From: Clostridia bacterium
GTDB lineage: Bacteria; Bacillota; Clostridia; Christensenellales; Aristaeellaceae
Direction of reading: 5' to 3'
Length of the DNA stretch: 38,252 nucleotides
NCBI GenBank assembly: GCA_017552535.1
Contig: JAFZPV010000009.1
Coordinates: 1-38,252 of the forward strand
Every line of letters starts with the position of its first letter. The first letter of the stretch is position 1. This document shows positions 9,357 through 16,798 of this stretch, piece after piece. A program made the translations under genes and the position numbers. The notes below the pieces were generated by a model. The model saw only the letters and a program-made list of their open reading frames with translations, did not search any database and was not told where the DNA came from.

Positions 9357-9618
9357 ACCGCCTGTCCAAGTGGGCTCGGTGGTGGTATCCAAAGCCGGCC
9401 GGGACGAAGGACGGACCTTTCTGGTGATCGCGTCGCTGGACGAAGAGTACGTGCTCATCTCCGACGGCAGGACACACAAGGTTCAAAAGCCGAAAAAGAA
9501 GAAGCGCAAGCATCTGAAGCTCTCACAGGAACCTCAGCCCCACATCGTTCAAAGGCTTGAACAGGGCGGGGTGGAGGATCACGAAATACGTAAGTGGCTG
9601 TCCGACAAGGAGGAGTAG
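9349..9618 (+). CDS. KOW-domain RNA-binding protein (L14e-like)
   Basis: 89 residues. The N-terminal half is a KOW-type SH3-like barrel ([19 protein letters not shown]) like that of eukaryotic/archaeal L14e, followed by a lysine-rich linker and a helical tail. Small KOW proteins of this type sit between map and infA in many Bacillota and are thought to bind RNA or ribosomes; their exact role is not established. It overlaps map by 8 bases and is two bases from infA, so it is an integral member of the operon. Confidence 0.85.
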   Translation: MSRPPVQVGSVVVSKAGRDEGRTFLVIASLDEEYVLISDGRTHKVQKPKKKKRKHLKLSQEPQPHIVQRLEQGGVEDHEIRKWLSDKEE

Positions 9619-9620
9619 CA

Positions 9621-9842
9621 TTGTCCAAATCTGACGTTATCGAAGTCGAAGGCGTTGTAACCGAATCATACCCCAACGCTATGTTTGAGGTGCAGCTGCC
9701 CAACGGCCATAAGATTCTGGCCCACGTTTCCGGCAAAATGCGCATGAACTACATCCGCATCTATCCCGGCGACAAGGTGAAGATCGAGCTTTCGCCCTAC
9801 GACCTCACCCGCGGCCGCATCACCTGGCGCAGCAAGCAGTGA
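9621..9842 (+). CDS. infA: Translation initiation factor IF-1 (TTG start)
   Basis: 73 residues from a TTG at 9621, giving [11 protein letters not shown], the expected IF-1 N-terminus. The AAGGAGGAG binding site at 9608-9615 supports this start; a GTG farther upstream would read through the binding site. The OB fold is complete: [48 protein letters not shown]-1 occupies the ribosomal A site during initiation. The rare start codon may tune expression relative to the ribosomal genes, which is inference. Confidence 0.96.
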   Translation: MSKSDVIEVEGVVTESYPNAMFEVQLPNGHKILAHVSGKMRMNYIRIYPGDKVKIELSPYDLTRGRITWRSKQ

Positions 9843-9863
9843 TCCCGAAAGGAGGAACACACA

Positions 9864-9977
9864 ATGAAGGTAAGACCGTCCGTAAAGACCATCTGCGAAA
9901 AGTGCAAGATCATCAAGCGCAAGGGTCACGTAATGGTGATTTGCGAGAATCCCAAGCACAAGCAGAAGCAGGGCTGA
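9864..9977 (+). CDS. rpmJ: 50S ribosomal protein L36
   Basis: 37 residues, starting [15 protein letters not shown] and ending KHKQKQG. This is the zinc-type L36 with ligands Cys11, Cys14, Cys27 and His32. L36 is the smallest 50S protein and binds 23S rRNA. AAAGGAGGAA lies upstream of the ATG. In most Bacillota rpsM, rpsK, rpsD, rpoA and rplQ follow directly; here a hairpin and unrelated genes follow. Confidence 0.97.
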   Translation: MKVRPSVKTICEKCKIIKRKGHVMVICENPKHKQKQG

Positions 9978-9987
9978 CAAGATAATC

Positions 9988-10010
9988 GGCGCGGGAGGAT
10001 TTCCCGCGCC
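9988..10010 (+). terminator. Hairpin after rpmJ, probable end of the ribosomal operon
   Basis: A perfect 9-bp stem (GGCGCGGGA at 9988-9996 with TCCCGCGCC at 10002-10010) around a 5-base loop. It starts 10 bases after the rpmJ stop and is followed by ATCTTTGTAT, only weakly T-rich. It probably terminates or attenuates the operon, but the poor T tract makes read-through into the next genes possible. Confidence 0.6.
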
Positions 10011-10045
10011 ATCTTTGTATATCAGAGGTTTTGAAAAAGGCACAC

Positions 10046-10561
10046 ATGGCGAATATCGAAGGCTCCTTCAGCGGCATGCGCAGATACCTGGAAAAGGACA
10101 TGCTGGCCGAAGCCCTGCGCGGCAGGGTAAGGTACAAATGCCCTCACAAGGGCCTGTTTGAGGTATACATGGACGGAAAGCTGCTCAAGCGCTTCTGCTG
10201 GGAGGCGGTGAACAGCTGGTTCATCGGCCGCGGCTGCTCCGTAAAGCTCCGGCCCATGGATACGAAAGACTACTGGAAGGATTTCTGGGACTTGCTGAGC
10301 GCTTTTCCCATGGAGCAGCGCGGGGAGTATACGGACCAGGAGTTTGCCCGGGCGCTGCGCTGGTACCGGGAGAGCGATATCCAGACTTCCCTTCAGAGTC
10401 CAGACCTCATCGTAAAGATGTTTGCCCTGCTGGACAGGCGGACCGGCTCAAGGAGCCTTGCGCGCCTGGAGGAGGAAGCAAAGACTTGGCCTGACTGGCT
10501 GAAGACCGTGTATGAGCTGCGCCTGCAGGCGGCCAAAGGAGGCGCCGATGGAGATACGTGA
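10046..10561 (+). CDS. Conserved hypothetical protein, resembles SF0329 family
   Basis: 171 residues from the ATG at 10046, which has AAAAAGG five bases upstream; a TTG at 10031 is an alternative. The sequence has no signal peptide or membrane segment. The order of a basic N-terminal region (LRGRVRYKC), a strand pair with DGKLLKRF, a helical region and ALLDRRTGSRSL followed by a helix recalls proteins labelled SF0329 family, whose function is unknown. This link is from memory and moderate. Its 3' end overlaps the GNAT gene by 14 bases, so the two are co-translated. Confidence 0.7.
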   Translation: MANIEGSFSGMRRYLEKDMLAEALRGRVRYKCPHKGLFEVYMDGKLLKRFCWEAVNSWFIGRGCSVKLRPMDTKDYWKDFWDLLSAFPMEQRGEYTDQEFARALRWYRESDIQTSLQSPDLIVKMFALLDRRTGSRSLARLEEEAKTWPDWLKTVYELRLQAAKGGADGDT

Positions 10562-10955
10562 GTATACCGCATACCGCGAAAGCGAGATCATGAACCTGTA
10601 CCGGGACGCAGGCTGGACGGCTTATACGAACGATCCTGAGTCCCTGCGCCGGGGCTTTGAAGCTTCGCTCGTCACGTACGCGGCGTATGTGGGCGAAGAG
10701 CTGGCGGGCATACTGCGTGCGGTAGGGGACGGGAGCACCGTCGTGTTCATCCAGGACATCCTCGTTCTCTCCAGATACCGCAGGAAGGGCATCGGCACCG
10801 CCCTCGTGCGCGCGGTGCTTGAGCGCTTTCCAAACGTGCGGCAGATCCAGCTCACCGCGGACGATACGCCCGGGGCGCGCGCCTTCTACGCGTCGCTGGG
10901 CTTTCGGGAGCTGTCCCGTATCGGCTGCACCGGCTTTATCCGGATGGGGAACTGA
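10548..10955 (+). CDS. GNAT-family N-acetyltransferase
   Basis: 135 residues from the ATG at 10548, preceded by an AAAGGAGG site inside the upstream gene. The single GNAT domain includes the acetyl-CoA pyrophosphate-binding loop in SRYRRKGIGTALV (Q/RxxGxG/A pattern) and the C-terminal motif B region DTPGARAFYASLGF. The acceptor substrate cannot be read from the sequence. Length and layout resemble small-molecule or antibiotic-type GNAT enzymes. It lies in a compact run of accessory metabolic genes after the ribosomal operon. Confidence 0.85.
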   Translation: MEIREYTAYRESEIMNLYRDAGWTAYTNDPESLRRGFEASLVTYAAYVGEELAGILRAVGDGSTVVFIQDILVLSRYRRKGIGTALVRAVLERFPNVRQIQLTADDTPGARAFYASLGFRELSRIGCTGFIRMGN

Positions 10956-10971
10956 AGCAAGGAGAATAAGC

Positions 10972-11847
10972 ATGAACACCGTATGGTCTGATTTCGTTCA
11001 GGGGACAGACACGCTGTACCTAAGCCGCGCGCTTCGCTTTGACCACGCGTTCAGGGAACAGTACATCCGTTTTCTGTGCCTGGACGGAGACGCCGGGTTC
11101 GATGCGCTGGAGGTCGGCTGCGGCCCCGGCGCGCTGTGCGCTGCCCTCAAAAGCTGGTACCCAAAGGCTAATGTCACAGGTCTCGACCGGGACAGCTCCT
11201 TTGTGGCCTTCGCGAAGGAAAACGTGCCGGGTGTGCGCTTTGTGGAGGGCGACGCCTGCCGCCTGCCCTTTGAGGACGCGTCCTTTGACCTGACGATCTC
11301 CAACACCGTGAGCGAACACGTGGAGCCGGACGGCTTTTTCGGCGAGCAGTTCCGCGTTTTGAAAAGCGGGGGCGTGTGCGCGGTGTTTTCCTCCCGCAGG
11401 GGCATACATGTGGAAGCCGACTGCCTGAAGGACGACGAGTTCGAGCGCAGCTTCTGGAGCCGGGCGGCTGAAAAGGACGACAGCTTTGAAAAGTATGCCG
11501 TGTGCCGCTATCCCATGAACGAAAGCCAGCTGCCCGCGGCTATGGAGAAATACGGTTTTGGCCAGGTGGAAACGGACTATGCGGTGGTGCCGCTCACCCC
11601 GGACGATCCCCGCTTTTCCGGCAGCATGGCCCGCCGCATGATCGAGGCCGTGTACCGGGAGAAAAAGGAATGCCTTTCTTCCGTTCCCCGCACGCTGCCG
11701 GGTTTGTTCACGGCGTATGAACTTGAGCGCATGGATAAGCGCCTGGAAGAAAAGTTTGCCCTGCGCTATGAGCAGCTGGAAAAAGGCGAAAAGCAGTGGG
11801 ACACCAGCGTTTCCCTGATCATGATGATCCGGGGCGTAAAGCCCTGA
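10972..11847 (+). CDS. Class I SAM-dependent methyltransferase
   Basis: 291 residues from the ATG at 10972, five bases after a GGAGAATAAG site. A Rossmann-type methyltransferase: motif I EVGCGPG at about residues 47-53, the ribose-binding acid in GLDRDSS near residue 72, motif II/III region EGDACRLPFEDASFDLTISN, and RVLKSGGVCAVFSS. The C-terminal ~120 residues are outside the core domain and may hold the substrate site. The methyl acceptor is unknown. It is 16 bases downstream of the GNAT gene and 13 bases upstream of the isomerase-like gene. Confidence 0.88.
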   Translation: MNTVWSDFVQGTDTLYLSRALRFDHAFREQYIRFLCLDGDAGFDALEVGCGPGALCAALKSWYPKANVTGLDRDSSFVAFAKENVPGVRFVEGDACRLPFEDASFDLTISNTVSEHVEPDGFFGEQFRVLKSGGVCAVFSSRRGIHVEADCLKDDEFERSFWSRAAEKDDSFEKYAVCRYPMNESQLPAAMEKYGFGQVETDYAVVPLTPDDPRFSGSMARRMIEAVYREKKECLSSVPRTLPGLFTAYELERMDKRLEEKFALRYEQLEKGEKQWDTSVSLIMMIRGVKP

Positions 11848-11860
11848 CGGGGCGTTCGGC

Positions 11861-12595
11861 GTGAAAAGAAGCATGACAGCGGGCATACAGATATCGAGCT
11901 TCAAACCCCTCATGACCGACGAAGACGGTCTGCAAGAGGTGCTTTTCCGCATGCGCGGCATGGGCTGCAGCTGTACCCAGCTGCAGTGGATCGACAAACG
12001 CATCCCCGCCCGGACCGTGTCGGAGCTGCTCGCCGGCACGGGTATATCCTCCTACGGCACCCAGGACAGGCTGGCGGCGGTATTGGAGGACGAAGAGTAC
12101 TATCTTGACCTGTGCGTCCTCAGCGGCGGCAGGGATATGTGCGTGAGCGGCTTCGGCGCAGGGGCGTATTCCCTTGCCCAGCTTGCACCGATATTCGAAA
12201 AGCTGTATGCGGACGCGCGCCTGCGGGGCCTGACGCTGAGCCTCCACCCGGTGAAGACCGATCCGCCTGCGCTTCTGAAAGGGCTGATGGACCTTCTGCC
12301 GCAGCTGCGCCTCACCCTGGACGTGTGCCAGCTTTACGACGCCGGGCTCGATCCGGCGGCCTTCATCCGTTCCTGTGCGGGCCGGGTGGACGCCGTGCAC
12401 TTCAAGGACCGGGACGCGGCGGGAAATCTGTGCCCTGTGGGCAGCGGCGTGATCGATTTTAAGAGCGCTTTTTCTGCCTGCCGGGATGCGGGCGTCAAGG
12501 TGATATTCACCGAGCAGGAAACGTGGACGGACGCCTTTTCCGAACTGGAACAGGGCTTTCGATACGTACAGGCGCTGTGCACGTCTGAAAACTGA
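11861..12595 (+). CDS. TIM-barrel sugar phosphate isomerase/epimerase-like protein
   Basis: About 244 residues. The fold is the xylose-isomerase-like / AP endonuclease 2 TIM barrel: an AGIQISSFKP first strand, LSLHPVK, LTLDVCQLYDAG, DAVHFKDRD (metal-binding His/Asp) and a late IFTEQETW glutamate. Members isomerise or epimerise sugars, inositols or related compounds; the substrate is unknown. The given start is a GTG; an ATG at 11873 begins immediately before the first strand and is equally plausible, as neither has a strong binding site. Confidence 0.8.
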   Translation: MKRSMTAGIQISSFKPLMTDEDGLQEVLFRMRGMGCSCTQLQWIDKRIPARTVSELLAGTGISSYGTQDRLAAVLEDEEYYLDLCVLSGGRDMCVSGFGAGAYSLAQLAPIFEKLYADARLRGLTLSLHPVKTDPPALLKGLMDLLPQLRLTLDVCQLYDAGLDPAAFIRSCAGRVDAVHFKDRDAAGNLCPVGSGVIDFKSAFSACRDAGVKVIFTEQETWTDAFSELEQGFRYVQALCTSEN

Positions 12596-12605
12596 CGCAA
12601 AACGC

Positions 12606-12652
12606 GGCGGCAGAGCCGCCCAAAACGAAAAATGCGCCGCTTGACCGGCGCA
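12606..12652. other. Two adjacent short hairpins between genes
   Basis: The 76-base gap before the glycerophosphotransferase gene holds two stems: GGCGGC (12606-12611) with GCCGCC (12615-12620), and TGCGCCG (12633-12639) with CGGCGCA (12646-12652). Neither is followed by a T run, so they are not standard terminators. They may slow or process the mRNA. Confidence 0.4.
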
Positions 12653-12671
12653 GTCAGGGAGATGAAACAGC

Positions 12672-13823
12672 ATGGGCGATGGATTCAGGTATCTCACGGC
12701 GCTTTTCAGCCGGGCGGCGCTTACGCTCTGCCTGCCGTTTCTGAAGATACGCCCGCGCCGGGTGCTGTTCCAGAGCTACCGGGAAAAGCAGTACGCCTGC
12801 AACCCCAAGTATATCTGCGAGGCGCTTGAAAAGATCTGCCCGAAGGACACTGAGATCGCCTGGAGCTTCCGCGAGCCGGAAAAGTTCGCCTTCCTTCGTG
12901 AGAGGGGCGTGCGCGTGCTGAAGGCCGGCTCGTGGGAGGCGGTCAGATACGCCCTGACGGCCCGGGTAGTATGCGTGAACACCTACTATAAGCCCACCCT
13001 GCCGCGCCGGAAAGGCCAGATGCAGATGCGCACCTGGCACGGCGGCGGGGCATACAAGCGGGTGGCGATGCGGGAAAAACTGACGTTTTTCAAGCGCCTG
13101 GGCATAAAGCAGCAGCTGTCCGGGGCAACGCTGTACCTGTCGAGCAGCCGGGCTTTTACCCAGCAGACCATACGCGAAAGCTTTGGCTTTACAGGCGAAG
13201 TGATGGAAAAAGGCATGCCCCGCAACGATATCCTGATCAAGGGCATCGATAAAGCGGAGCTTGCGCGCGTGCGCCGGGAGATCGGCCTTCAGGACGGCGA
13301 GCATCTGGTGCTGTACGCGCCCACTTACCGGGACGATCTGAAAAACGACGTCCACGGCCTGGACACAGACCGGCTCACGGCGGCGCTGAAGCAGCGCTTC
13401 GGCGGCGAGTGGACCGCGGCGTACCGCGGGCACGTGTTCGTAAAGGGCGGGCAGGCAGCGCAGGCGAAGGACCTGAGCGCGTATCCGGATATGCAGCTTT
13501 TGCTCTTGGCCGCGGACGCGCTGGTGACGGATTACTCCTCCTGCATGTGGGATATGTCGCTCACCATGAAGCCGGTGTTCCTGTACTGCCCGGATCTGGA
13601 CGCGTACACGCGCAGCCGGGACTTCTACACGGATATACGCACCTGGCCCTATCCCCTGGCCCGGAGCAACGACGAACTGGAAAAGAACATTTCGGGTTTT
13701 GACGAAGAAGCGTACCGGCTGGCCGTCAGCCGTCATCACGAGGCGCTTGGTTCATGTGAAACGGGGGAAGCCTCCGTCCTGGCCGCCCGGCGCATCCTGA
13801 AAGAACTGGAAAGGCAGGACTAA
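12672..13823 (+). CDS. CDP-glycerol glycerophosphotransferase-family protein (TagB/TagF-like)
   Basis: 383 residues. The N-terminus is hydrophobic and amphipathic, as in membrane-associated teichoic acid polymerases. Family motifs are RTWHGGGAYKRV (conserved His), MPRNDIL, LYAPTYRD and the nucleotide-binding end VTDYSSCMWDMSLTMKPVFLY. Such enzymes transfer glycerol or ribitol phosphate from CDP-alcohols onto wall teichoic acid or capsule-like polymers. No tarI/tagD genes lie nearby, so the polymer is unknown. The stop codon shares bases with that of the convergent PAP2 gene. Confidence 0.9.
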   Translation: MGDGFRYLTALFSRAALTLCLPFLKIRPRRVLFQSYREKQYACNPKYICEALEKICPKDTEIAWSFREPEKFAFLRERGVRVLKAGSWEAVRYALTARVVCVNTYYKPTLPRRKGQMQMRTWHGGGAYKRVAMREKLTFFKRLGIKQQLSGATLYLSSSRAFTQQTIRESFGFTGEVMEKGMPRNDILIKGIDKAELARVRREIGLQDGEHLVLYAPTYRDDLKNDVHGLDTDRLTAALKQRFGGEWTAAYRGHVFVKGGQAAQAKDLSAYPDMQLLLLAADALVTDYSSCMWDMSLTMKPVFLYCPDLDAYTRSRDFYTDIRTWPYPLARSNDELEKNISGFDEEAYRLAVSRHHEALGSCETGEASVLAARRILKELERQD

Positions 13824-14473
13824 GCCTTGCTTTTTGAGCTGAACAGCCGCCTGCGGTAAACGATGACGCCGTAGAAAAGCGCCACCGCGATCCCCGAGGG
13901 CACGTCCAGCAGAGCGTGCTGCTTGATCAGAAGCGTGGAAGCGATGATCAGCGCGCCCCACAGCCAGAACAGCAGGGCGCCGAGGGGATGGCGCTTCATC
14001 CAGCCGCTGTCCACAAGCGCAAACAGCGCGGCCATGGTGCCCACCACGTGCTCGGAAGGGAAAACATTCGTGGGCGTATCGAAGCCGTAGATAAAGCGCA
14101 CCGCGTACGTGAACACGTTTTCGCGCGGGAAGGTCTCCGGGCGCAGGTCCTGTATATTGGGCACGATCATCCAGAACACTGCGCAGCTGAAAAACGAGAC
14201 GCAGAACAGTATCATATAGCGTTTGAAGGGGCCTTCGTGGCAGTACCACAGGTTCACCCCGACGCCGAACAGCAGGAAAAACCAGCTCAGATAGGGGACC
14301 ACGAACACCTCGCAGAAAGGGATATAGCTGTCCCACGCGCAGGTGGACAGCCAGTAGCCCTCCTCACCGCCCGGCATCAGCGCCTCGGCGGCGAAAAATA
14401 CCGACAGATAAATGGGCAGCCATGCGGCCCACACGAGGCGGCGCCACGGCGCGTTTTTGAAAAGCTCTTTCAT
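13820..14473 (-). CDS. PAP2-superfamily membrane phosphatase
   Basis: 217 residues from the ATG at 14473, which has GGAGGC upstream; a longer start at 14500 lacks support. Six or so hydrophobic segments are visible. The PAP2 signatures are PSEH at residues 139-142 (motif C2, normally PSGH/PSLH) and Ser179 to His186 with Asp190 (motif C3, STLLIKQHALLD). Motif C1 near KRY at 84-86 is weak. Such proteins dephosphorylate lipid phosphates or undecaprenyl pyrophosphate, or act as inositol phosphotransferases. Convergent with the glycerophosphotransferase gene, so a role in envelope lipid turnover is reasonable but inferred. Confidence 0.85.
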   Translation of the reverse strand: MKELFKNAPWRRLVWAAWLPIYLSVFFAAEALMPGGEEGYWLSTCAWDSYIPFCEVFVVPYLSWFFLLFGVGVNLWYCHEGPFKRYMILFCVSFFSCAVFWMIVPNIQDLRPETFPRENVFTYAVRFIYGFDTPTNVFPSEHVVGTMAALFALVDSGWMKRHPLGALLFWLWGALIIASTLLIKQHALLDVPSGIAVALFYGVIVYRRRLFSSKSKA

Positions 14474-14538
14474 GCGTTGCCTCCGGAACCGTGATATCAT
14501 AAGAAAAAAGCGGCTGAGCGCAGGATCTCTCTGTATCC

Positions 14539-14544
14539 ATTATA
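14539..14544 (-). promoter_or_regulatory. Extended -10 promoter for the PAP2 gene
   Basis: On the minus strand the bases read TATGGTATAATGG: a perfect TATAAT with an upstream TG (extended -10). No good -35 box is seen 17 bases upstream. It lies about 65 bases before the PAP2 start codon and points toward it. Confidence 0.6.
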
Positions 14545-14607
14545 CCATAAGACCGGGCTGCCCGGCCCGTTTACGGAAAAAATAACGCGCCCGTCATCTA
14601 ACGCGCT

Positions 14608-14636
14608 TTCAAAACGCTACATAGGCGTGCTATACT
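14608..14636 (+). promoter_or_regulatory. Promoter for the RNase J gene cluster
   Basis: TTCAAA (14608-14613) and TATACT (14631-14636) are separated by 17 bases, a plausible housekeeping sigma factor promoter. It would give a leader of about 100 bases before the RNase J start codon. Confidence 0.6.
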
Positions 14637-14658
14637 GAAAACACAGATTTGAAACGAT

Positions 14659-14720
14659 CCCTGCCGGACGTCGCGCCGCAGGGTGCTATACAAGGAAACC
14701 GAGGAAACCCAAGGACACCC
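14659..14720 (+). other. RNase J mRNA leader: hairpin and three 10-base repeats
   Basis: The leader contains a stem CCCTGC (14659-14664) with GCAGGG (14678-14683), then three imperfect 10-base units in tandem (CAAGGAAACC, GAGGAAACCC, AAGGACACCC; 14691-14720), purine-rich and probably unpaired, just before the ribosome binding site. This could be a landing or self-regulation site for RNase J, which is inference. Confidence 0.45.
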
Positions 14721-14742
14721 AAACCGATGAAAGGAGGAAGGA

Positions 14743-16422
14743 ATGTCCAAAAAATCTGATATCCGAAGCGCTCCCGAGGGAGTGCTGAAAGTCATACCCC
14801 TGGGAGGCCTGGGGGAGATCGGAAAGAACATGACTGTGTTCGAGTACGGCGAAGACATCATCGTAGTGGACATGGGCTCCATGTTTCCCCACGACGACAT
14901 GCCCGGCGTCGACCTGGTGATCCCCGACATCGCCTATCTGCGCGAAAACGCCGGCCGCATCCGCGGATATTTCGTGACTCACGGCCACGAGGATCATATC
15001 GGCGCCGCGCCCTATGTGCTGCGTTATGCCCCCGCGCCCGTGTACGCCACGCGGCTTACCTGCGCCCTGATGAACCTCAAGTTCAAGGAGCACCGCATGG
15101 CCAATTCCGTGGAAATGGTGGAGGTGGAGCCGGGTGACACGATCGTGGCGGGCTGCTTCGGCGTGGAGTTCATAAACGTCTCCCATTCCATTGCGGGCTC
15201 CTGCGCCCTGGCGATCCACACGCCGGTGGGCGTGGTGGTGCACACGGGTGACTTCAAGATCGACTATACCCCGGTAGCCGGCCAGACCACTGATTTTCAG
15301 CGGCTGGCGGCCCTCGGCGCCGGCGGGGTAAGGCTGCTTCTGGCGGATTCCACCAACGTGGAGCGCCCGGGCTACACCATGAGCGAGCGCAAGGTGGGGG
15401 AGACCTTCGGCCAGGTATTTGAGAAGGCTGAGGGGCGCATCATCATCGCCATGTTCGCCAGCAACGTGCACCGCATCCAGATGGTGGCGGATGCCGCCGT
15501 CAGGCACAAGCGCCACCTTTGCCTGCTGGGCCGCTCCATGCTCAGCGTGGCTAAAGTGAGCATGCTCCTGGGCTACCTGAACATCCCGGAGGGACTGCTG
15601 GTGGACGTAGATTCGCTGGACCGCTACCGGGACGACGAGCTGGTGGTGCTCACCACCGGCAGCCAGGGGGAACCCATGAGCGGCTTAAGCCGCATGGCGT
15701 TCTCGGAACATAAAAAGCTGGAGATCCGTCCAAGCGATATGGTGATCATCTCTGCCACGCCCATACCCGGCAACGAGCTGAGCGTTTCCAAGGTCATCAA
15801 CAAGCTGGTGAGCACCGGCGCGGACGTGATCTACGAGGCCCTGGCCGAAGTGCACGTATCGGGCCACGCCCGTCAGGAGGAGCTCAAGCTCATGCATTCC
15901 CTCACCAGGCCGCAGTTCTTCGTGCCCGTGCACGGGGAATACCGGCACCTGTACCATCATGCGCGCCTGGCTGAGTCGCTGGGCATGCCCGAAGAAAACG
16001 TGCTCATCCCCCAGACGGGCGGCGTGATCGAGCTGACTGAGAATTCCATACGCCGCGCGGGCACCGTGCCCTCCGGCGACCTGCTGGTGGACGGCCTGGG
16101 CATCGGCGACGTGGGCGAAAGCGTGCTAAAGGACCGGAAGCATCTGTCCGAGGACGGCATGCTCATCGTGGTGCTGTGCTTCGATCACGAAACGGGCGAG
16201 CTGATCAGCGGCCCGGACATCATCAGCCGTGGCTTTGTATACGTGAAGGAAAACGAAGAGCTGATGGAAGGCGCGAAGGAAGCGGTCAGAAAGCTCCTGC
16301 ACGCCCGCTCTTACGAGTATCTTTCCACGTCCGCCCTGAAGGAGGGTGTGCGCGAGGCGCTCAAACGCTATATCTACGAGACCACGCACCGCGACCCCAT
16401 GATCCTGACCATCATCGCATAA
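14743..16422 (+). CDS. rnj: Ribonuclease J
   Basis: 559 residues, full length for RNase J. The metallo-beta-lactamase/beta-CASP nuclease degrades and matures RNA by 5'-3' exonuclease and endonuclease action. The zinc motif HGHEDHIG begins at residue 80; NVSHSIAGS, HTGDFKID, LADSTN and the beta-CASP elements VSGHA and PVHGEYRH are visible, and the C-terminal domain is complete. AAAGGAGGAAGG precedes the ATG. The next gene encodes YlbF, an RNA-decay partner protein, so the pair makes functional sense. Whether this corresponds to J1 or J2 cannot be decided. Confidence 0.96.
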   Translation: MSKKSDIRSAPEGVLKVIPLGGLGEIGKNMTVFEYGEDIIVVDMGSMFPHDDMPGVDLVIPDIAYLRENAGRIRGYFVTHGHEDHIGAAPYVLRYAPAPVYATRLTCALMNLKFKEHRMANSVEMVEVEPGDTIVAGCFGVEFINVSHSIAGSCALAIHTPVGVVVHTGDFKIDYTPVAGQTTDFQRLAALGAGGVRLLLADSTNVERPGYTMSERKVGETFGQVFEKAEGRIIIAMFASNVHRIQMVADAAVRHKRHLCLLGRSMLSVAKVSMLLGYLNIPEGLLVDVDSLDRYRDDELVVLTTGSQGEPMSGLSRMAFSEHKKLEIRPSDMVIISATPIPGNELSVSKVINKLVSTGADVIYEALAEVHVSGHARQEELKLMHSLTRPQFFVPVHGEYRHLYHHARLAESLGMPEENVLIPQTGGVIELTENSIRRAGTVPSGDLLVDGLGIGDVGESVLKDRKHLSEDGMLIVVLCFDHETGELISGPDIISRGFVYVKENEELMEGAKEAVRKLLHARSYEYLSTSALKEGVREALKRYIYETTHRDPMILTIIA

Positions 16423-16431
16423 GGAGCCCAT

Positions 16432-16788
16432 ATGGCAGTTAACGTTTACGACACCGCGAACCTGTTGGCCAGCCAGCTGAAGGAGACCGAGGAATACCGG
16501 GAGTATCACCGCCTGAAGGAGCTGGCCTACGAAGACGGCACCAACAAGGCGCTATTGGATGAGCTCAAGCGCATGCAGTTCAAAATGCAGGCCCGCGCCG
16601 CCTCCGGCGAAAAACCGGACGGGGAGGACATGCAAAAGCTCATGCGCATCAGCTCCCTCCTGCAGCTCAACCAGGATGCCAGCGCGTACCTGGTGGCGGA
16701 GTTCCGCTTTCAGAAGCTGATCGCGGACATCTACAAGATCCTGGGCGACGTGGCCGGCATCGACATCGACGCGCTCACGCAGGCCTGA
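16432..16788 (+). CDS. YlbF-family regulator
   Basis: 118 residues, all-helical. The pattern VYDTANLLASQLKETEEYREYHRLKE at the start and QKLMRISSLLQLNQDASAYLVAE in the second half matches the YlbF/YmcA (Com_YlbF) family. In Bacillus subtilis YlbF works with YmcA and YaaT to steer RNase Y and to control competence, biofilm and sporulation. It is nine bases downstream of the RNase J gene with an AAGGAG site, so both belong to one transcript that deals with mRNA turnover. Confidence 0.85.
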   Translation: MAVNVYDTANLLASQLKETEEYREYHRLKELAYEDGTNKALLDELKRMQFKMQARAASGEKPDGEDMQKLMRISSLLQLNQDASAYLVAEFRFQKLIADIYKILGDVAGIDIDALTQA

Positions 16789-16798
16789 GGACAGAGCT

